A program made the translations under genes and the position numbers. From NCBI RefSeq assembly GCF_947381555.1, contig NZ_CANCWQ010000006.1:1-64000 (forward strand): a stretch of DNA of 64,000 nt, read 5' to 3'. The notes beneath the pieces were generated by a model. The model was given only the letters and a program-made list of their open reading frames with translations, was not told where the DNA came from and searched no databases. This document shows positions 41,907 to 50,192 of this stretch, piece by piece. Origin of the DNA: Limosilactobacillus pulli. Its GTDB lineage: Bacteria > Bacillota > Bacilli > Lactobacillales > Lactobacillaceae. How positions within the stretch are numbered: position 1 is the stretch's first letter; each line of letters begins with the position of its first letter.

Positions 41907-42531
41907 AGTAGATGCTGTCGCGGAAAAGCCCGACGACTTTGCCTAAAATAGTTACCCGGTCCAGGATGATCGGGGCCATTGTGTCATTTTCCGGCTGCAG
42001 GCGATAATGACCGTTTTCCTTGAAGAAACGCTTGCAGGTAGCCTCATTGTCATCATTCATGGCAATTACGATATCGCCGTTTTTAGCGGCATCCTGTTTA
42101 CGAACGATAACCTTGTCGCCGTTTAAGATCCCCATGTTGACCATGGAATTACCTTGAATCTGCAGCATAAACAGATCGTTATGATCCGGAATCGAAGGCG
42201 GTATCGGGAAATAATCGGTTGCATCTTCGACCGCGAGAATCGGCTCACCGGCAGCAACGATTCCTAACAATGGAATTTTTTCCTGCTTTGGCGCAATTCC
42301 CAAGACATCCATGCCGGCGGGCGTAATCTCTAGGGCACGCGGCTTGGAAGGATCCTTTTGCAGGTACCCCTTCTTGATAAGCCGATTGATATGCCCGTGA
42401 ACGGTAGATGTAGATGAAAGGCCGACAGCTTTACAGATTTCGCGAACGGTTGGCGGATAGCCGTGAGTGGCGACCTGTTGATGAATGTAGCTGAGAACGG
42501 CCATTTGCTTGCTGGCTGCTGTTTTTACCAT
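41905..42531 (-). CDS. lexA: LexA repressor
   Basis: SOS repressor, inactivated by RecA-stimulated self-cleavage. The 208-residue protein has an N-terminal winged helix (about residues 1-65, REICKAVGLSSTSTVHGHI), the cleavage bond Ala94-Gly95 in IVAAGEP, Ser129 in QGNSMVN and Lys167 in NEATCKRFF, completing the Ser-Lys dyad. A perfect Gram-positive SOS box lies upstream. It is divergent from the SOS-associated genes ynzC and yneF, the arrangement known in Bacillus and lactobacilli. Confidence 0.96.
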   Translation of the reverse strand: MVKTAASKQMAVLSYIHQQVATHGYPPTVREICKAVGLSSTSTVHGHINRLIKKGYLQKDPSKPRALEITPAGMDVLGIAPKQEKIPLLGIVAAGEPILAVEDATDYFPIPPSIPDHNDLFMLQIQGNSMVNMGILNGDKVIVRKQDAAKNGDIVIAMNDDNEATCKRFFKENGHYRLQPENDTMAPIILDRVTILGKVVGLFRDSIY

Positions 42532-42586
42532 GTTGCCACCTCATTTTCAGATTTGGAGTAATTATATCACACTTGCCAAATGTTTT

Positions 42587-42600
42587 CAAACATACGTTCG
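42587..42600. promoter_or_regulatory. SOS box (LexA operator)
   Basis: On the minus strand the 14 bases CGAACGTATGTTTG match the Gram-positive SOS consensus CGAAC-RNRY-GTTYG exactly. It is placed to control lexA and possibly the divergent ynzC. Confidence 0.9.
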
Positions 42601-42697
42601 TTGAAACTTAACGGCGCGGATTGCTTGCTAAATAATGCGGCGTTCGCTACACTAAGTAACGTAAAAATCGCTGTTTAAGGCAGAGGGGAAGAAAATT

Positions 42698-42949
42698 ATG
42701 GCTGATTCAAAAGCACAAGAAAAGCTGCTCAAACGAATCAATGAGCTGGCGCATAAAAACAAAACAGAAGGACTGACTGCGGCCGAAAAAGCTGAACGCA
42801 AACAGCTGCGTGATCAATATCTGAAGAATTTCCGGGAAGCTTTTCGCTCAAATATTGAAATGATGCGGATCTTTGATAAGGATGGCAAAGAGGTCACTCC
42901 GGAAAAAGTTCGGCAGATTCAACGTAAAAAAGGGCTGCGTGATGACTAA
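42698..42949 (+). CDS. DUF896 (YnzC-like) protein
   Basis: An 83-residue basic, helical cytoplasmic protein of the YnzC/DUF896 family (LLKRINELAHKNKTEGLT, then RKQLRDQYLKNFREAFRSNIE). In Bacillus the homologue lies next to lexA in the SOS-induced yneA operon; its function is not firmly known. Here it is divergent from lexA, sharing the intergenic region with the SOS box. The ribosome site is agagggga. Confidence 0.92.
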   Translation: MADSKAQEKLLKRINELAHKNKTEGLTAAEKAERKQLRDQYLKNFREAFRSNIEMMRIFDKDGKEVTPEKVRQIQRKKGLRDD

Positions 42950-43027
42950 TTCATCGAATGCGCCTTTTATTTGACGCCGATATCGTGTAACATTAGTATC
43001 GTTATCTAAAATAAGGGGGAAAAATCC

Positions 43028-43258
43028 ATGAGTACTGGGCTTAGTATCATGTTGATCATCCTGGCACTGCTGGTTGGCCTTTTGGTTGGCTTCTTTGGTG
43101 CTCGGAAATACATGGAAAACTACCTGCGTAACAATCCGCCGATTTCTGAAGATATGCTGCGGACGATGATGATGCAGATGGGCCAAAAACCTTCAGATCG
43201 CAAACTGCACCAAATGATGCAAGCGATGAAGGCCCAAGCGCGTAAAGCAGGCAAATAG
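43028..43258 (+). CDS. YneF family (UPF0154) membrane protein
   Basis: A 76-residue protein with one N-terminal membrane helix (about residues 4-24, LSIMLIILALLVGLLVGFFGARKYM). The conserved cytoplasmic part follows: LRNNPPISEDMLRTMMMQMGQKPSDRKLHQMMQAM. This matches UPF0154/YneF, a small membrane protein of unknown function that often sits near lexA and ynzC. It has a strong aaggggga ribosome site and is followed by a terminator. Confidence 0.92.
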   Translation: MSTGLSIMLIILALLVGLLVGFFGARKYMENYLRNNPPISEDMLRTMMMQMGQKPSDRKLHQMMQAMKAQARKAGK

Positions 43259-43259
43259 T

Positions 43260-43300
43260 AATCAAAAAGGACCGGTGCACTGCATCGATCCTTTTTGATT
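43260..43300 (+). terminator. Terminator of the ynzC-yneF unit
   Basis: A perfect 12 bp stem (aatcaaaaagga / tcctttttgatt). Confidence 0.75.
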
Positions 43301-43379
43301 AGTATTGGTGCCAATCCTGACCAGTCTGACCGATTATGGTTGGCCAGCTGCCAGGCTAAGGTCAGGACTTTAAGCTTGA

Positions 43380-44018
43380 TTAAAAGTCATCGTTTTTGGG
43401 CTTTTCTGGCATATAGTAGTGGTAATTGGGATCAAGCTCGTCGTCCAGTTGATCGAATGCCAATTGCATCTGGCGTTCCAATTCCTGTTGATTCTCATCG
43501 GTCAGCCGCATTTTACGGTCAATATAGATTGGCTCGCCAAAACTGATCTTGCGCTTTTGCCGTTTGAAGATGCTGCTTAGCTTCAATGGCCCTTGGTAGA
43601 CGGCGGGCACCAGCGGCACGTTGGCCATTTTGGCAATGATCAGCGCGCCGCCTTTGATCTTGCTGGAATAGCGCGAGCCAGTCGGGAAGATGATGGTTGA
43701 GCGATCACTGTTTTTCAGTAGCCTGACCGGAGTTTTGATGGCAGAGGGACCGGGATTTTTGCGGTTGACGGGAAAGGCACCCAGCTTGCGCAGAAACCAG
43801 CTGGCAAAGCGTCCTTTGAACAGCTCTTCTTTGGCCATGAACGTAAATTTTTTAGGATAAACGGCCAGAGCCAATAGAACCGGATCCATCCAGGTACGGT
43901 GCGGTGCGACGATAATATAGTTGCCCTCAGGAAGGCGATCTTTATGTTCAATCTGGGGTCGGCCATTGAACAGCGTTAACAGCGGATTGACCAGATGAAC
44001 CAAGAAATCATAGAGCAT
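43380..44018 (-). CDS. plsC: 1-acyl-sn-glycerol-3-phosphate acyltransferase
   Basis: Adds the second acyl chain to lysophosphatidic acid in phospholipid synthesis, at the inner membrane face. The 212-residue protein has the catalytic H-x4-D box APHRTWMDPVLL (about residues 39-50), KEELFKG, AFPVNRKNPG, and the FPTGSR motif (about residues 110-115, a variant of FPEGTRS). The N-terminal LVHLVNPLL is a short membrane-associated helix. The ATG has gggagttgttt upstream. It is monocistronic and divergent from the tRNA methyltransferase gene. Confidence 0.9.
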   Translation of the reverse strand: MLYDFLVHLVNPLLTLFNGRPQIEHKDRLPEGNYIIVAPHRTWMDPVLLALAVYPKKFTFMAKEELFKGRFASWFLRKLGAFPVNRKNPGPSAIKTPVRLLKNSDRSTIIFPTGSRYSSKIKGGALIIAKMANVPLVPAVYQGPLKLSSIFKRQKRKISFGEPIYIDRKMRLTDENQQELERQMQLAFDQLDDELDPNYHYYMPEKPKNDDF

Positions 44019-44135
44019 TTAAACAACTCCCAATTTTTAAAGTAATTTTATATATTTAGTATGACGAACCATACTCAAACATGCAAGCAAACATATACGC
44101 TACAGCAAATTATTAGCAACCAAGTGAGGGAAAAT

Positions 44136-44894
44136 ATGACAACCGTTCAGCTGAAACCAAACGAGCGCATTGATCAGCTCAGTGCGCAAGGAGTACAAAT
44201 TATTCAATCCAGTGAAGTTTTTGCTTTTTCATTAGATGCCGTGCTGCTGGCTGATTTTGTGCGGCCAAATCGGCGTCAAAAAACCAAAATCGTGGATCTG
44301 TGTGCTGGGAATGGTGCAATCGGTCTGTTTTTGCATCATAAGCTGGGCGGGCATTTTTATGAGATCGAGCTGCAGGAACGGCTGGCTGATATGGCTCAGC
44401 GATCAGTGGCCTTAAATGATCTGACGGCCCGCTATGACGTGGTCAATGACGATGTTGCCAATGTTTACCAGTACGTGGCTAAAGATCATGCGGATGTGGT
44501 TGTCTGCAACCCGCCGTATTTTAAGAACGCGCCAGCGAGTCAGAAAAATCCTAATCGCTATCTGGCAATTGCCCGGCATGAATTAACGATTGATCTGGCA
44601 ATGGTCTGTGATCGCATGAGCGGCCTTTTGAAAATGAATGGGCGCGGCTATCTGGTACATCGGCCAGATCGGCTGCCGGAAATCCTAGCTACGATGACGG
44701 CCCATCGCTTGGCGCCGAAAAGAATCAAGTTTATCTATCCCAAACCGGGGATGGAAGCCAATATGGTGCTGATCGAGGCGATTAAAGACGGCAAGCCAAA
44801 TGGAACGCGCATTATGCCGCCATTGATTGTGGCGGGTGAAGATGGCGAGTATGGACCGGAAGTGCAGGCGATGCTTAATGGTCAAAACGTCTGA
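44136..44894 (+). CDS. tRNA1(Val) adenine-N6-methyltransferase-like protein
   Basis: A 252-residue SAM-dependent methyltransferase of the TrmN6/YfiC type, which methylates A37 of tRNA-Val in E. coli. It has the SAM motif I VDLCAGNGAIGLFL (about residues 49-62) and the catalytic VVCNPPYFKN (NPPY, about residues 124-127). It starts with DQLSAQGVQIIQSSEVFAFSLDAVLLA, partly seen as SEVFAFSLDAVLL. I choose ATG 44136 (agtgagggaa upstream), not the longer frame. Its end overlaps the GIY-YIG gene, a pairing common in Firmicutes. Confidence 0.88.
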   Translation: MTTVQLKPNERIDQLSAQGVQIIQSSEVFAFSLDAVLLADFVRPNRRQKTKIVDLCAGNGAIGLFLHHKLGGHFYEIELQERLADMAQRSVALNDLTARYDVVNDDVANVYQYVAKDHADVVVCNPPYFKNAPASQKNPNRYLAIARHELTIDLAMVCDRMSGLLKMNGRGYLVHRPDRLPEILATMTAHRLAPKRIKFIYPKPGMEANMVLIEAIKDGKPNGTRIMPPLIVAGEDGEYGPEVQAMLNGQNV

Positions 44895-45159
44895 GCGACA
44901 TTATTATTTTTACGTGCTCTATTGCGCAGACCATACACTGTATGGCGGCTACTCCACGGATGTCTGGCGTCGTTTTAAGATGCATCAATCTGGCAGGGGA
45001 GCCAAGTATACCAGACCGCAGAAACGCCGCCCGCTCAAGCTTTTGTATTACGAAGAATTTGATAATCAGCATGACGCGCTGAGTGCGGAATGGCACTTTA
45101 AGCATCAGCCGCGCGCTAAGAAGATTGCCTACCTGCGTGCCCACAATATTAAAATATGA
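44878..45159 (+). CDS. GIY-YIG domain protein (YazA/UPF0213)
   Basis: A 93-residue single-domain GIY-YIG nuclease-like protein: YYFYVLYCADHTLYGGYS (the YVL..LYGGYS form of the motif), the Arg in WRRFKMHQ, GAKYTRPQKRRP and the metal-site Glu in LSAEWHFKH. Family members resemble UvrC and homing nucleases, but the cellular role of YazA is not settled. The ATG at 44878 lies inside the preceding methyltransferase gene (17-base overlap), so the two are coupled. Confidence 0.88.
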   Translation: MVKTSERHYYFYVLYCADHTLYGGYSTDVWRRFKMHQSGRGAKYTRPQKRRPLKLLYYEEFDNQHDALSAEWHFKHQPRAKKIAYLRAHNIKI

Positions 45160-45246
45160 TTAAAAAATCTTCCATTCAAGCAAATCTGTCTGTATAATCG
45201 ATTTTTGGAGATAAAGATTTGTTTATGTAGTGGAGGAATTTGAGAT

Positions 45247-46245
45247 ATGAAGATTATTGCGTACGGAATTCGTGAAGACGAACGCCCCTATGTTAAAAAC
45301 TGGCAATGGGCCAATCCAGATGTGGAACTGGTCTGGACCGACAAGCTGCTAGATGTTGAATCAGCTGAATTGGCCAAGGGCTGCGATGGCGTAGTTGCCT
45401 ACCAACAGAAAAACTACTCGGCTGACCTTTTAAAGCGGCTGCATGAAATGAATATTCACAACCTTTCATTGCGCAACGTTGGTATTGATAACGTTGACAC
45501 TAAGGCGGCGGTTAAATATGGTTTTAAGATTACCAACGTACCAGTCTATTCACCAGCGGCGATTGCCGAATTTGGCGTCACGCAGCTGCTGAACTTGTTG
45601 CGGCGAACTAAGGAATTTCAGAATAAGTTTGCCAAACGGGATTATCGCTGGGCGCCAAATATTGGCAAGGAACTCAATCAGCAGACGGTTGGCATTGTCG
45701 GGGCTGGGCACATCGGCCGCGTGATGGCGCATATCTGTCGAGGGTTTGGCGCGCGCGTCATGGTCTACAATCACCGTCCCAAGCCAGATCTGGTTAAGGC
45801 TGGCGTATTTACTGATTCTTTGGATGAGCTGTACAAAGAATCTACGGTAATTTCATTGCATGTGCCAGCTGTCAAATCAACTTACCACATGCTCAACCGG
45901 GATTCTTTTGCCAAAATGCAAAAGGGTGTTTTGATTATTAATATGTCGCGCGGTTCTTTAATCGATGAGCAGGATCTGATTGAAGCGCTCGACAGCGGCC
46001 AGGTTGGCGGGGCGGCCTTGGATGTTTTAGAGGATGAGACCAAGATCTTTAACAAGAATATGGCCAACCAGCCGTCCAATTATCCAGCGTTTGATAATCT
46101 TGAATCACGCGAGAACGTTTTGATTACACCGCATACGGCATTCTATACGGATGAAGCCGTGCGCAATATGGTCGAACAGAGTCTGGATGCCAGTCGTGAA
46201 CTGATCTTGACGGGCGCCAGCGACAAAATGGTTAAACTAGGATAG
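45247..46245 (+). CDS. D-lactate dehydrogenase-like D-2-hydroxyacid dehydrogenase (copy 1)
   Basis: Reduces pyruvate (or another 2-ketoacid) to the D-hydroxyacid with NADH. The 332-residue protein has the NAD loop GIVGAGHIGRVMA (about residues 149-161), the Arg region INMSRGSLID (about residue 235), the Glu in LEDETKIF and the His in TPHTAFYTDEA (about residue 296): the D-LDH catalytic triad. It is about as long as copy 2 and similar throughout, so a duplication is likely. The ATG has gtggaggaattt upstream. Copy 1 has its own terminator (46254-46284), so the copies are separately transcribed. Confidence 0.88.
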   Translation: MKIIAYGIREDERPYVKNWQWANPDVELVWTDKLLDVESAELAKGCDGVVAYQQKNYSADLLKRLHEMNIHNLSLRNVGIDNVDTKAAVKYGFKITNVPVYSPAAIAEFGVTQLLNLLRRTKEFQNKFAKRDYRWAPNIGKELNQQTVGIVGAGHIGRVMAHICRGFGARVMVYNHRPKPDLVKAGVFTDSLDELYKESTVISLHVPAVKSTYHMLNRDSFAKMQKGVLIINMSRGSLIDEQDLIEALDSGQVGGAALDVLEDETKIFNKNMANQPSNYPAFDNLESRENVLITPHTAFYTDEAVRNMVEQSLDASRELILTGASDKMVKLG

Positions 46246-46253
46246 TAATTCTG

Positions 46254-46284
46254 ACACGATGTTTTGCGGACATCGTGTTTTTTT
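46254..46284 (+). terminator. Terminator of D-LDH copy 1
   Basis: The stem acacgatgt / acatcgtgt is followed by TTTTTTT. Confidence 0.88.
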
Positions 46285-46368
46285 GAGCAGCAAAGCTAGA
46301 TTTTTAGAAGCGTTTTCGCGCCATGCTGGTTTCTTTTAAAGAGCTTTCATAAACAAAAATAGCTAAAA

Positions 46369-46398
46369 TTGTTAAATTATGAACTTTTGGGTTATACT
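46369..46398 (+). promoter_or_regulatory. Promoter of D-LDH copy 2
   Basis: TTGTTA (46369-46374) and TATACT (46393-46398) are separated by 18 bases. Confidence 0.6.
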
Positions 46399-46445
46399 GG
46401 AAATAACGATGAAAAATAACTAAGCCAATCGGAGGTATGAAATCA

Positions 46446-47444
46446 ATGAAGATCTTAGCTTATGGTATTCGTGAAGATGAAAAGCCTTTCGTTAAGGAAT
46501 GGGAACAAGAAAACCCAGAAGTTGAAGTTGAAATTACCGACAAGCTGCTGGATGAAGAAACGGTCGTAATGGCAAAAGGATTTGACGGGGTAGTTGTCTA
46601 CCAGCAAAAGCCATATACCGATGCGGTTTTTAAAAAGCTGGACGCTTATGGCATTCATAATGTTTCACTGCGTAATGTTGGAGTTGACAACATGAACCCG
46701 GCTACGGTTAAGAAGTATGGGTTTAAGGTTACCAACGTGCCAGTATATTCACCAGCCGCCATCGCTGAATTTTCCGTTACGCAATTGATGAATCTGTTGC
46801 GGCGGACCAAGGAATACTTCCATAAGTTTGAACGCAATGACTTCCGCTGGGCACCACAGATTTCTCAAGAACTGAACCAGCAGACGGTCGGCGTGATCGG
46901 TACGGGGCACATTGGCCGCGTTGCCATCGACATTTACAAGGGCTTTGGCGCCAAGGTAATTGCCTATGATGTCTACCACAATCCTGAACTGGAAAAAGAA
47001 GGCCTCTACGTCGATACCTTGGATGAATTGTATGCCAAGGCAACGGTTGTAACGCTGCACATTCCGTTGTTCCCATCAACTGAGCACATGCTGAACCAAG
47101 AAGCCTTTGATAAAATGCGTGATGGCGTCTTTATCGTCAATGCTTCACGTGGTCCGCTGATCGATGAACAGGCACTGATTGATGCGCTTGATTCTGGCAA
47201 GGTTGCCGGGGCTGCCTTGGACGTTTTGGAAGATGAAACCAAAGTCTTCAACCACGACATGACGGGCAAGAACATGACCTACCCAGAATTCTGGAACCTC
47301 AACTCGCGTGAAAACGTCCTGATCTCGCCACATACGGCCTTTTACACCAACGTGGCGGTACAAAACATGGTTAAGTACAGTCTGTCAGCCAACAAGGATC
47401 TGATCGAAACCGGCACCTCCGACAAGCTGGTTAAATTCGACTAA
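46446..47444 (+). CDS. ldhD: D-lactate dehydrogenase (copy 2)
   Basis: A 332-residue D-2-hydroxyacid dehydrogenase. It has GVIGTGHIGRVAIDIYKGFGAK (shown in part by GVIGTGHIGRVA), VNASRGPLIDEQ with the substrate Arg, LEDETKVF, and SPHTAFYTNVA with the catalytic His. Its more canonical motifs (VNASRGPL) and codons enriched in the forms preferred by the ribosomal genes suggest that this copy is the main, highly expressed D-LDH (inference). I start at ATG 46446, 10 bases after ggaggt; the in-frame ATG 46437 is too close to it. Confidence 0.9.
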   Translation: MKILAYGIREDEKPFVKEWEQENPEVEVEITDKLLDEETVVMAKGFDGVVVYQQKPYTDAVFKKLDAYGIHNVSLRNVGVDNMNPATVKKYGFKVTNVPVYSPAAIAEFSVTQLMNLLRRTKEYFHKFERNDFRWAPQISQELNQQTVGVIGTGHIGRVAIDIYKGFGAKVIAYDVYHNPELEKEGLYVDTLDELYAKATVVTLHIPLFPSTEHMLNQEAFDKMRDGVFIVNASRGPLIDEQALIDALDSGKVAGAALDVLEDETKVFNHDMTGKNMTYPEFWNLNSRENVLISPHTAFYTNVAVQNMVKYSLSANKDLIETGTSDKLVKFD

Positions 47445-47458
47445 TTAAAATACTGAAG

Positions 47459-47489
47459 AAAAAAGGCTTGCGACAACAGGCCTTTTTTT
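47459..47489 (+). terminator. Terminator of D-LDH copy 2
   Basis: An imperfect hairpin aaaaaggc-tg / ca-ggcctttttt followed by T residues. Its loop contains the -35 box of the rpsB promoter. Confidence 0.75.
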
Positions 47490-47496
47490 GTATACT
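47468..47496 (+). promoter_or_regulatory. Promoter of rpsB-tsf, nested in the preceding terminator
   Basis: TTGCGA (47468-47473) and TATACT (47491-47496) with a 17-base spacer. The -35 is in the loop of the D-LDH terminator and the -10 directly follows its T run. Confidence 0.75.
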
Positions 47497-47502
47497 ATCA
47501 GT

Positions 47503-47609
47503 CGGTGCTAAATGCCCAATTCACACCTGGCGGGATGTTAGAGGAAGTGCCAATCGGTGCCCCTGACAGTTGAACGACAGGGAGGAAAAACTATTTGGAG
47601 GTATGATTC
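47503..47609 (+). promoter_or_regulatory. rpsB leader, possibly autoregulatory
   Basis: About 105 bases of untranslated leader with a repeated tcggtgc motif (47501 and 47554) and gtgcc segments that can pair in more than one way. Ribosomal protein S2 controls its own leader in several bacteria; the same here is inference from position. Confidence 0.4.
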
Positions 47610-48401
47610 ATGTCTGTTGTTAGCATGAAGCAATTGCTTGAAGCCGGTGTCCACTTTGGTCACCAAACTCGTCGCTGGAACCCTAAGATGAAGCCATTCA
47701 TCTTTACGGAACGCAACGGCATCTACATTATCGATCTGCAAAAGACGGTCAAGATGATCGACACGGCCTACGACTACATGAAGGACGTTGCTGCTAAGGG
47801 CGGCGTTGTTCTGTTCGTTGGTACGAAGAAGCAAGCACAAGACTCAATCGAAGAAGAAGCTGTGCGTGCAGGTCAATACTACGTCAACCACCGTTGGCTG
47901 GGTGGCACCCTGACCAACTGGAAGACGATCCAATCCCGGATTGCTCGCCTGAAGGAATTGAAGAAGATGAGCGAAGACGGTACGTTCGATGTACTGCCAA
48001 AGAAGAAAGTTTCCGTGCTGACTAAGCAACGCGAAAAGCTGGAACGTTTCCCGGGCGGTATCGAAGACATGCCACGCATCCCAGACGTTTTGTACATTGT
48101 GGACCCACACAAGGAACAAATCGCTGTTAAGGAAGCTCAAAAGCTGCACATTCCAATCGTTGCCATGGTTGACACCAACACTGACCCTGATGATGTTGAT
48201 GTTATCATCCCATCCAACGATGATGCTATTCGTGCCGTTCGTCTGATCACGGCTAAGATGGCAGATGCTGTCATCGAAGGCAAGCAAGGCCAAGACGATG
48301 CCAAGCAAGCTGAAGTAGCCGTTGAAGCTGCTGACGAACCAAAGGAAGTTTCTTCAGACGATCTGCAAAATCTGAAGAACAGCGTTGAAGGCAACAACTA
48401 A
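47610..48401 (+). CDS. rpsB: 30S ribosomal protein S2
   Basis: Small-subunit ribosomal protein needed for S1/mRNA docking and subunit assembly. The 263-residue protein has the S2 signatures MKQLLEAGVHFGHQTRRWNPKM, NHRWLGGTLTNWKTI (about residues 91-105) and IVAMVDTNTDPD near residue 186, plus a polar acidic tail. The codon choice is strongly biased, as for a highly expressed gene. It heads the conserved order rpsB-tsf-pyrH-frr, with its own promoter and leader, and an intercistronic hairpin lies before tsf. Confidence 0.97.
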   Translation: MSVVSMKQLLEAGVHFGHQTRRWNPKMKPFIFTERNGIYIIDLQKTVKMIDTAYDYMKDVAAKGGVVLFVGTKKQAQDSIEEEAVRAGQYYVNHRWLGGTLTNWKTIQSRIARLKELKKMSEDGTFDVLPKKKVSVLTKQREKLERFPGGIEDMPRIPDVLYIVDPHKEQIAVKEAQKLHIPIVAMVDTNTDPDDVDVIIPSNDDAIRAVRLITAKMADAVIEGKQGQDDAKQAEVAVEAADEPKEVSSDDLQNLKNSVEGNN

Positions 48402-48420
48402 CCAAATTAGTTAACGCTTG

Positions 48421-48472
48421 GGCTGTTTTGCAGTTTGGACCATTTTGGCCTAAGCGCAAAACAGCCTTTTTT
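48421..48472 (+). terminator. Intercistronic terminator-like hairpin between rpsB and tsf
   Basis: A perfect 11 bp stem (ggctgttttgc / gcaaaacagcc) with a 24-base loop followed by TTTTTT. In a conserved operon this probably lowers tsf relative to rpsB, rather than separating them fully. Confidence 0.85.
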
Positions 48473-48506
48473 ATTAAAACATCTAATTTTAAGGAGAGAC
48501 GTACTC

Positions 48507-49382
48507 ATGGCTGAAATCAAAGCTAAGCAAGTAATGGAACTGCGGAAGAAGTCCGGTGCCGGTATCATGGATGCCAAAAAGGCCCTGGTTGCCAGCGATG
48601 GTGACATGGACAAGGCAATGGACTGGCTGCGTGAAAAGGGGATTGCCAAGGCTGCCAAGAAGAGCGACCGGATCGCTGCTGAAGGTCTGACCAACATCGC
48701 CGTTGACGGCAACACGGCCGTTATCGTTGAATTGAACTCAGAAACGGACTTCGTGGCTGCTTCTGACCCATTCAAGGAATCACTGGCTGACGTTACCAAG
48801 GTACTGCTGGAAAACAAGCCAGCTGACCTGGACGCTGCCCTGGCTTCCAAGACGGCCAACGGTACGCTGAACGATGACCTGATCTCCACGACGCAAAAGA
48901 CTGGTGAAAAGGTTTCTCTGCGCCGCTTTGCCTTCGTTAACAAGGAAGACGGCGACAACTTTGGTGTTTACCTGCACCAAGGTGGCCGAATTGCTGCACT
49001 GGTCGTTCTGGAAGGTGCTGACGAAGAAACGGCTAAGGACGTTGCTATGCACGTTGCTGCCGTTAACCCAGAATTCATGACTCGTGAAGATGTTCCAGCT
49101 GATCGCCTGGCTCACGAACGCGAAGTCTTCAAGGAAGAAACGCTGAACGAAGGCAAGCCTGAAAAGATCGTTGACAAGATTGTTGAAGGCCGTCTTAACA
49201 AGTTCCTGTCCCAAATCTGCCTGGCAGACCAAGACTTTGTCAAGGACCCAGACGTAACGGTTGCTGAATACGTTGAATCCAAGGGTGGCAAGCTGAAGAG
49301 CTTCATTCGCTACGAAGTCGGTGAAGGTATCGAAAAGAAGCAAAGCGACCTGGCTGCTGAAGTCAAGGAACAACTGAAGTAA
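48507..49382 (+). CDS. tsf: Translation elongation factor Ts
   Basis: Nucleotide exchange factor that regenerates EF-Tu-GTP. The 291-residue protein starts AEIKAKQVMELRKKSGAGIMDAKKAL (shown in part by LRKKSGAGIMDAKKAL) and has the core TDFVAASD motif (about residues 81-88) and YLHQGGRIAALVVL. I start at ATG 48507, with aaggagagac upstream; the frame open further upstream runs through the intercistronic hairpin. Codon use is strongly biased as in rpsB. It is followed by a terminator and then pyrH. Confidence 0.97.
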   Translation: MAEIKAKQVMELRKKSGAGIMDAKKALVASDGDMDKAMDWLREKGIAKAAKKSDRIAAEGLTNIAVDGNTAVIVELNSETDFVAASDPFKESLADVTKVLLENKPADLDAALASKTANGTLNDDLISTTQKTGEKVSLRRFAFVNKEDGDNFGVYLHQGGRIAALVVLEGADEETAKDVAMHVAAVNPEFMTREDVPADRLAHEREVFKEETLNEGKPEKIVDKIVEGRLNKFLSQICLADQDFVKDPDVTVAEYVESKGGKLKSFIRYEVGEGIEKKQSDLAAEVKEQLK

Positions 49383-49400
49383 TTCGTTAATTGACGAAAT

Positions 49401-49434
49401 GCGCACTGGTCGATGACATCGGTGCGCTTTTTTT
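49401..49434 (+). terminator. Terminator between tsf and pyrH
   Basis: The stem gcgcac..g / c..gtgcgc is followed by TTTTTTT. Confidence 0.8.
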
Positions 49435-49466
49435 GCAAAATCGTGCATAGCAGGAAGGAATTTCAA

Positions 49467-50189
49467 ATGTCTAAAGTAAAATACAACCGGATCGTCTTGA
49501 AGCTTAGTGGTGAGGCTTTGGCTGGTGAAAAAGGCTTCGGCATCAATCCACCGGTAATCAAGAAGATCGCTGAAGAAATCAAGCAGGTCTGCGATTTGGG
49601 CGTTCAAGTCTGCATCGTCTGCGGTGGTGGTAACATGTGGCGCGGTATTACCGGCGAACAGATGGGGATGGAACGTGCCCAGGCTGACTACATTGGGATG
49701 CTGGGTACGATCATGAACGGTCTGTCGTTGCAGGATGCCTTGGAATCAGTTGGTGTGCCAACGCGGGTTCAAACGGCCATCGAAATGCGCCAGATTGCTG
49801 AACCATACATTCGTCGCAAGGCTATTCGCCACCTCGAAAAGGGCCGCGTTGTTATCTTCTCTGCCGGTACGGGTTCACCATACTTCTCTACCGACACGAC
49901 GGCTGCTTTGCGGGCTGCTGAAATGGACGCTGATGCCATTCTGATGGCCAAAAACGGGGTCGATGGCGTCTACTCTGCTGATCCAAACAAGGTCAAGGAT
50001 GCCATTAAGTTCGATCATCTGACGCATATGGACATTTTAGACAAACACCTGCAAGTGATGGACTCCACTGCCAGCTCGCTGTCAATGGACAATCACATTC
50101 CATTGGTAGTCTTCAATCTGAACACGCCTGGCAACATTGTCCGTGTCGTTAAAGGCGAAGAGATTGGGACGACGATTGAGGGGGAATAA
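49467..50189 (+). CDS. pyrH: Uridylate kinase
   Basis: Phosphorylates UMP to UDP. The 240-residue, hexameric amino-acid-kinase fold has RIVLKLSGEALAGEKGFG at the start (ATP/phosphate loop KLSGEAL), VCGGGNMWRG (about residues 53-62), RADYIGML-like QADYIGMLGTIMN, and the acceptor region AGTGSPYFSTDTTAALRA. I start at ATG 49467, with caggaaggaattt upstream. It links pyrimidine supply to the translation cluster and is coupled to frr, three bases downstream. Confidence 0.97.
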   Translation: MSKVKYNRIVLKLSGEALAGEKGFGINPPVIKKIAEEIKQVCDLGVQVCIVCGGGNMWRGITGEQMGMERAQADYIGMLGTIMNGLSLQDALESVGVPTRVQTAIEMRQIAEPYIRRKAIRHLEKGRVVIFSAGTGSPYFSTDTTAALRAAEMDADAILMAKNGVDGVYSADPNKVKDAIKFDHLTHMDILDKHLQVMDSTASSLSMDNHIPLVVFNLNTPGNIVRVVKGEEIGTTIEGE

Positions 50190-50192
50190 ATA

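Noticed and set aside
48780..49607. A 275-codon frame opposite tsf and the start of pyrH
   Set aside because: It crosses two conserved genes and a terminator on the other strand; an artefact of strong codon bias.
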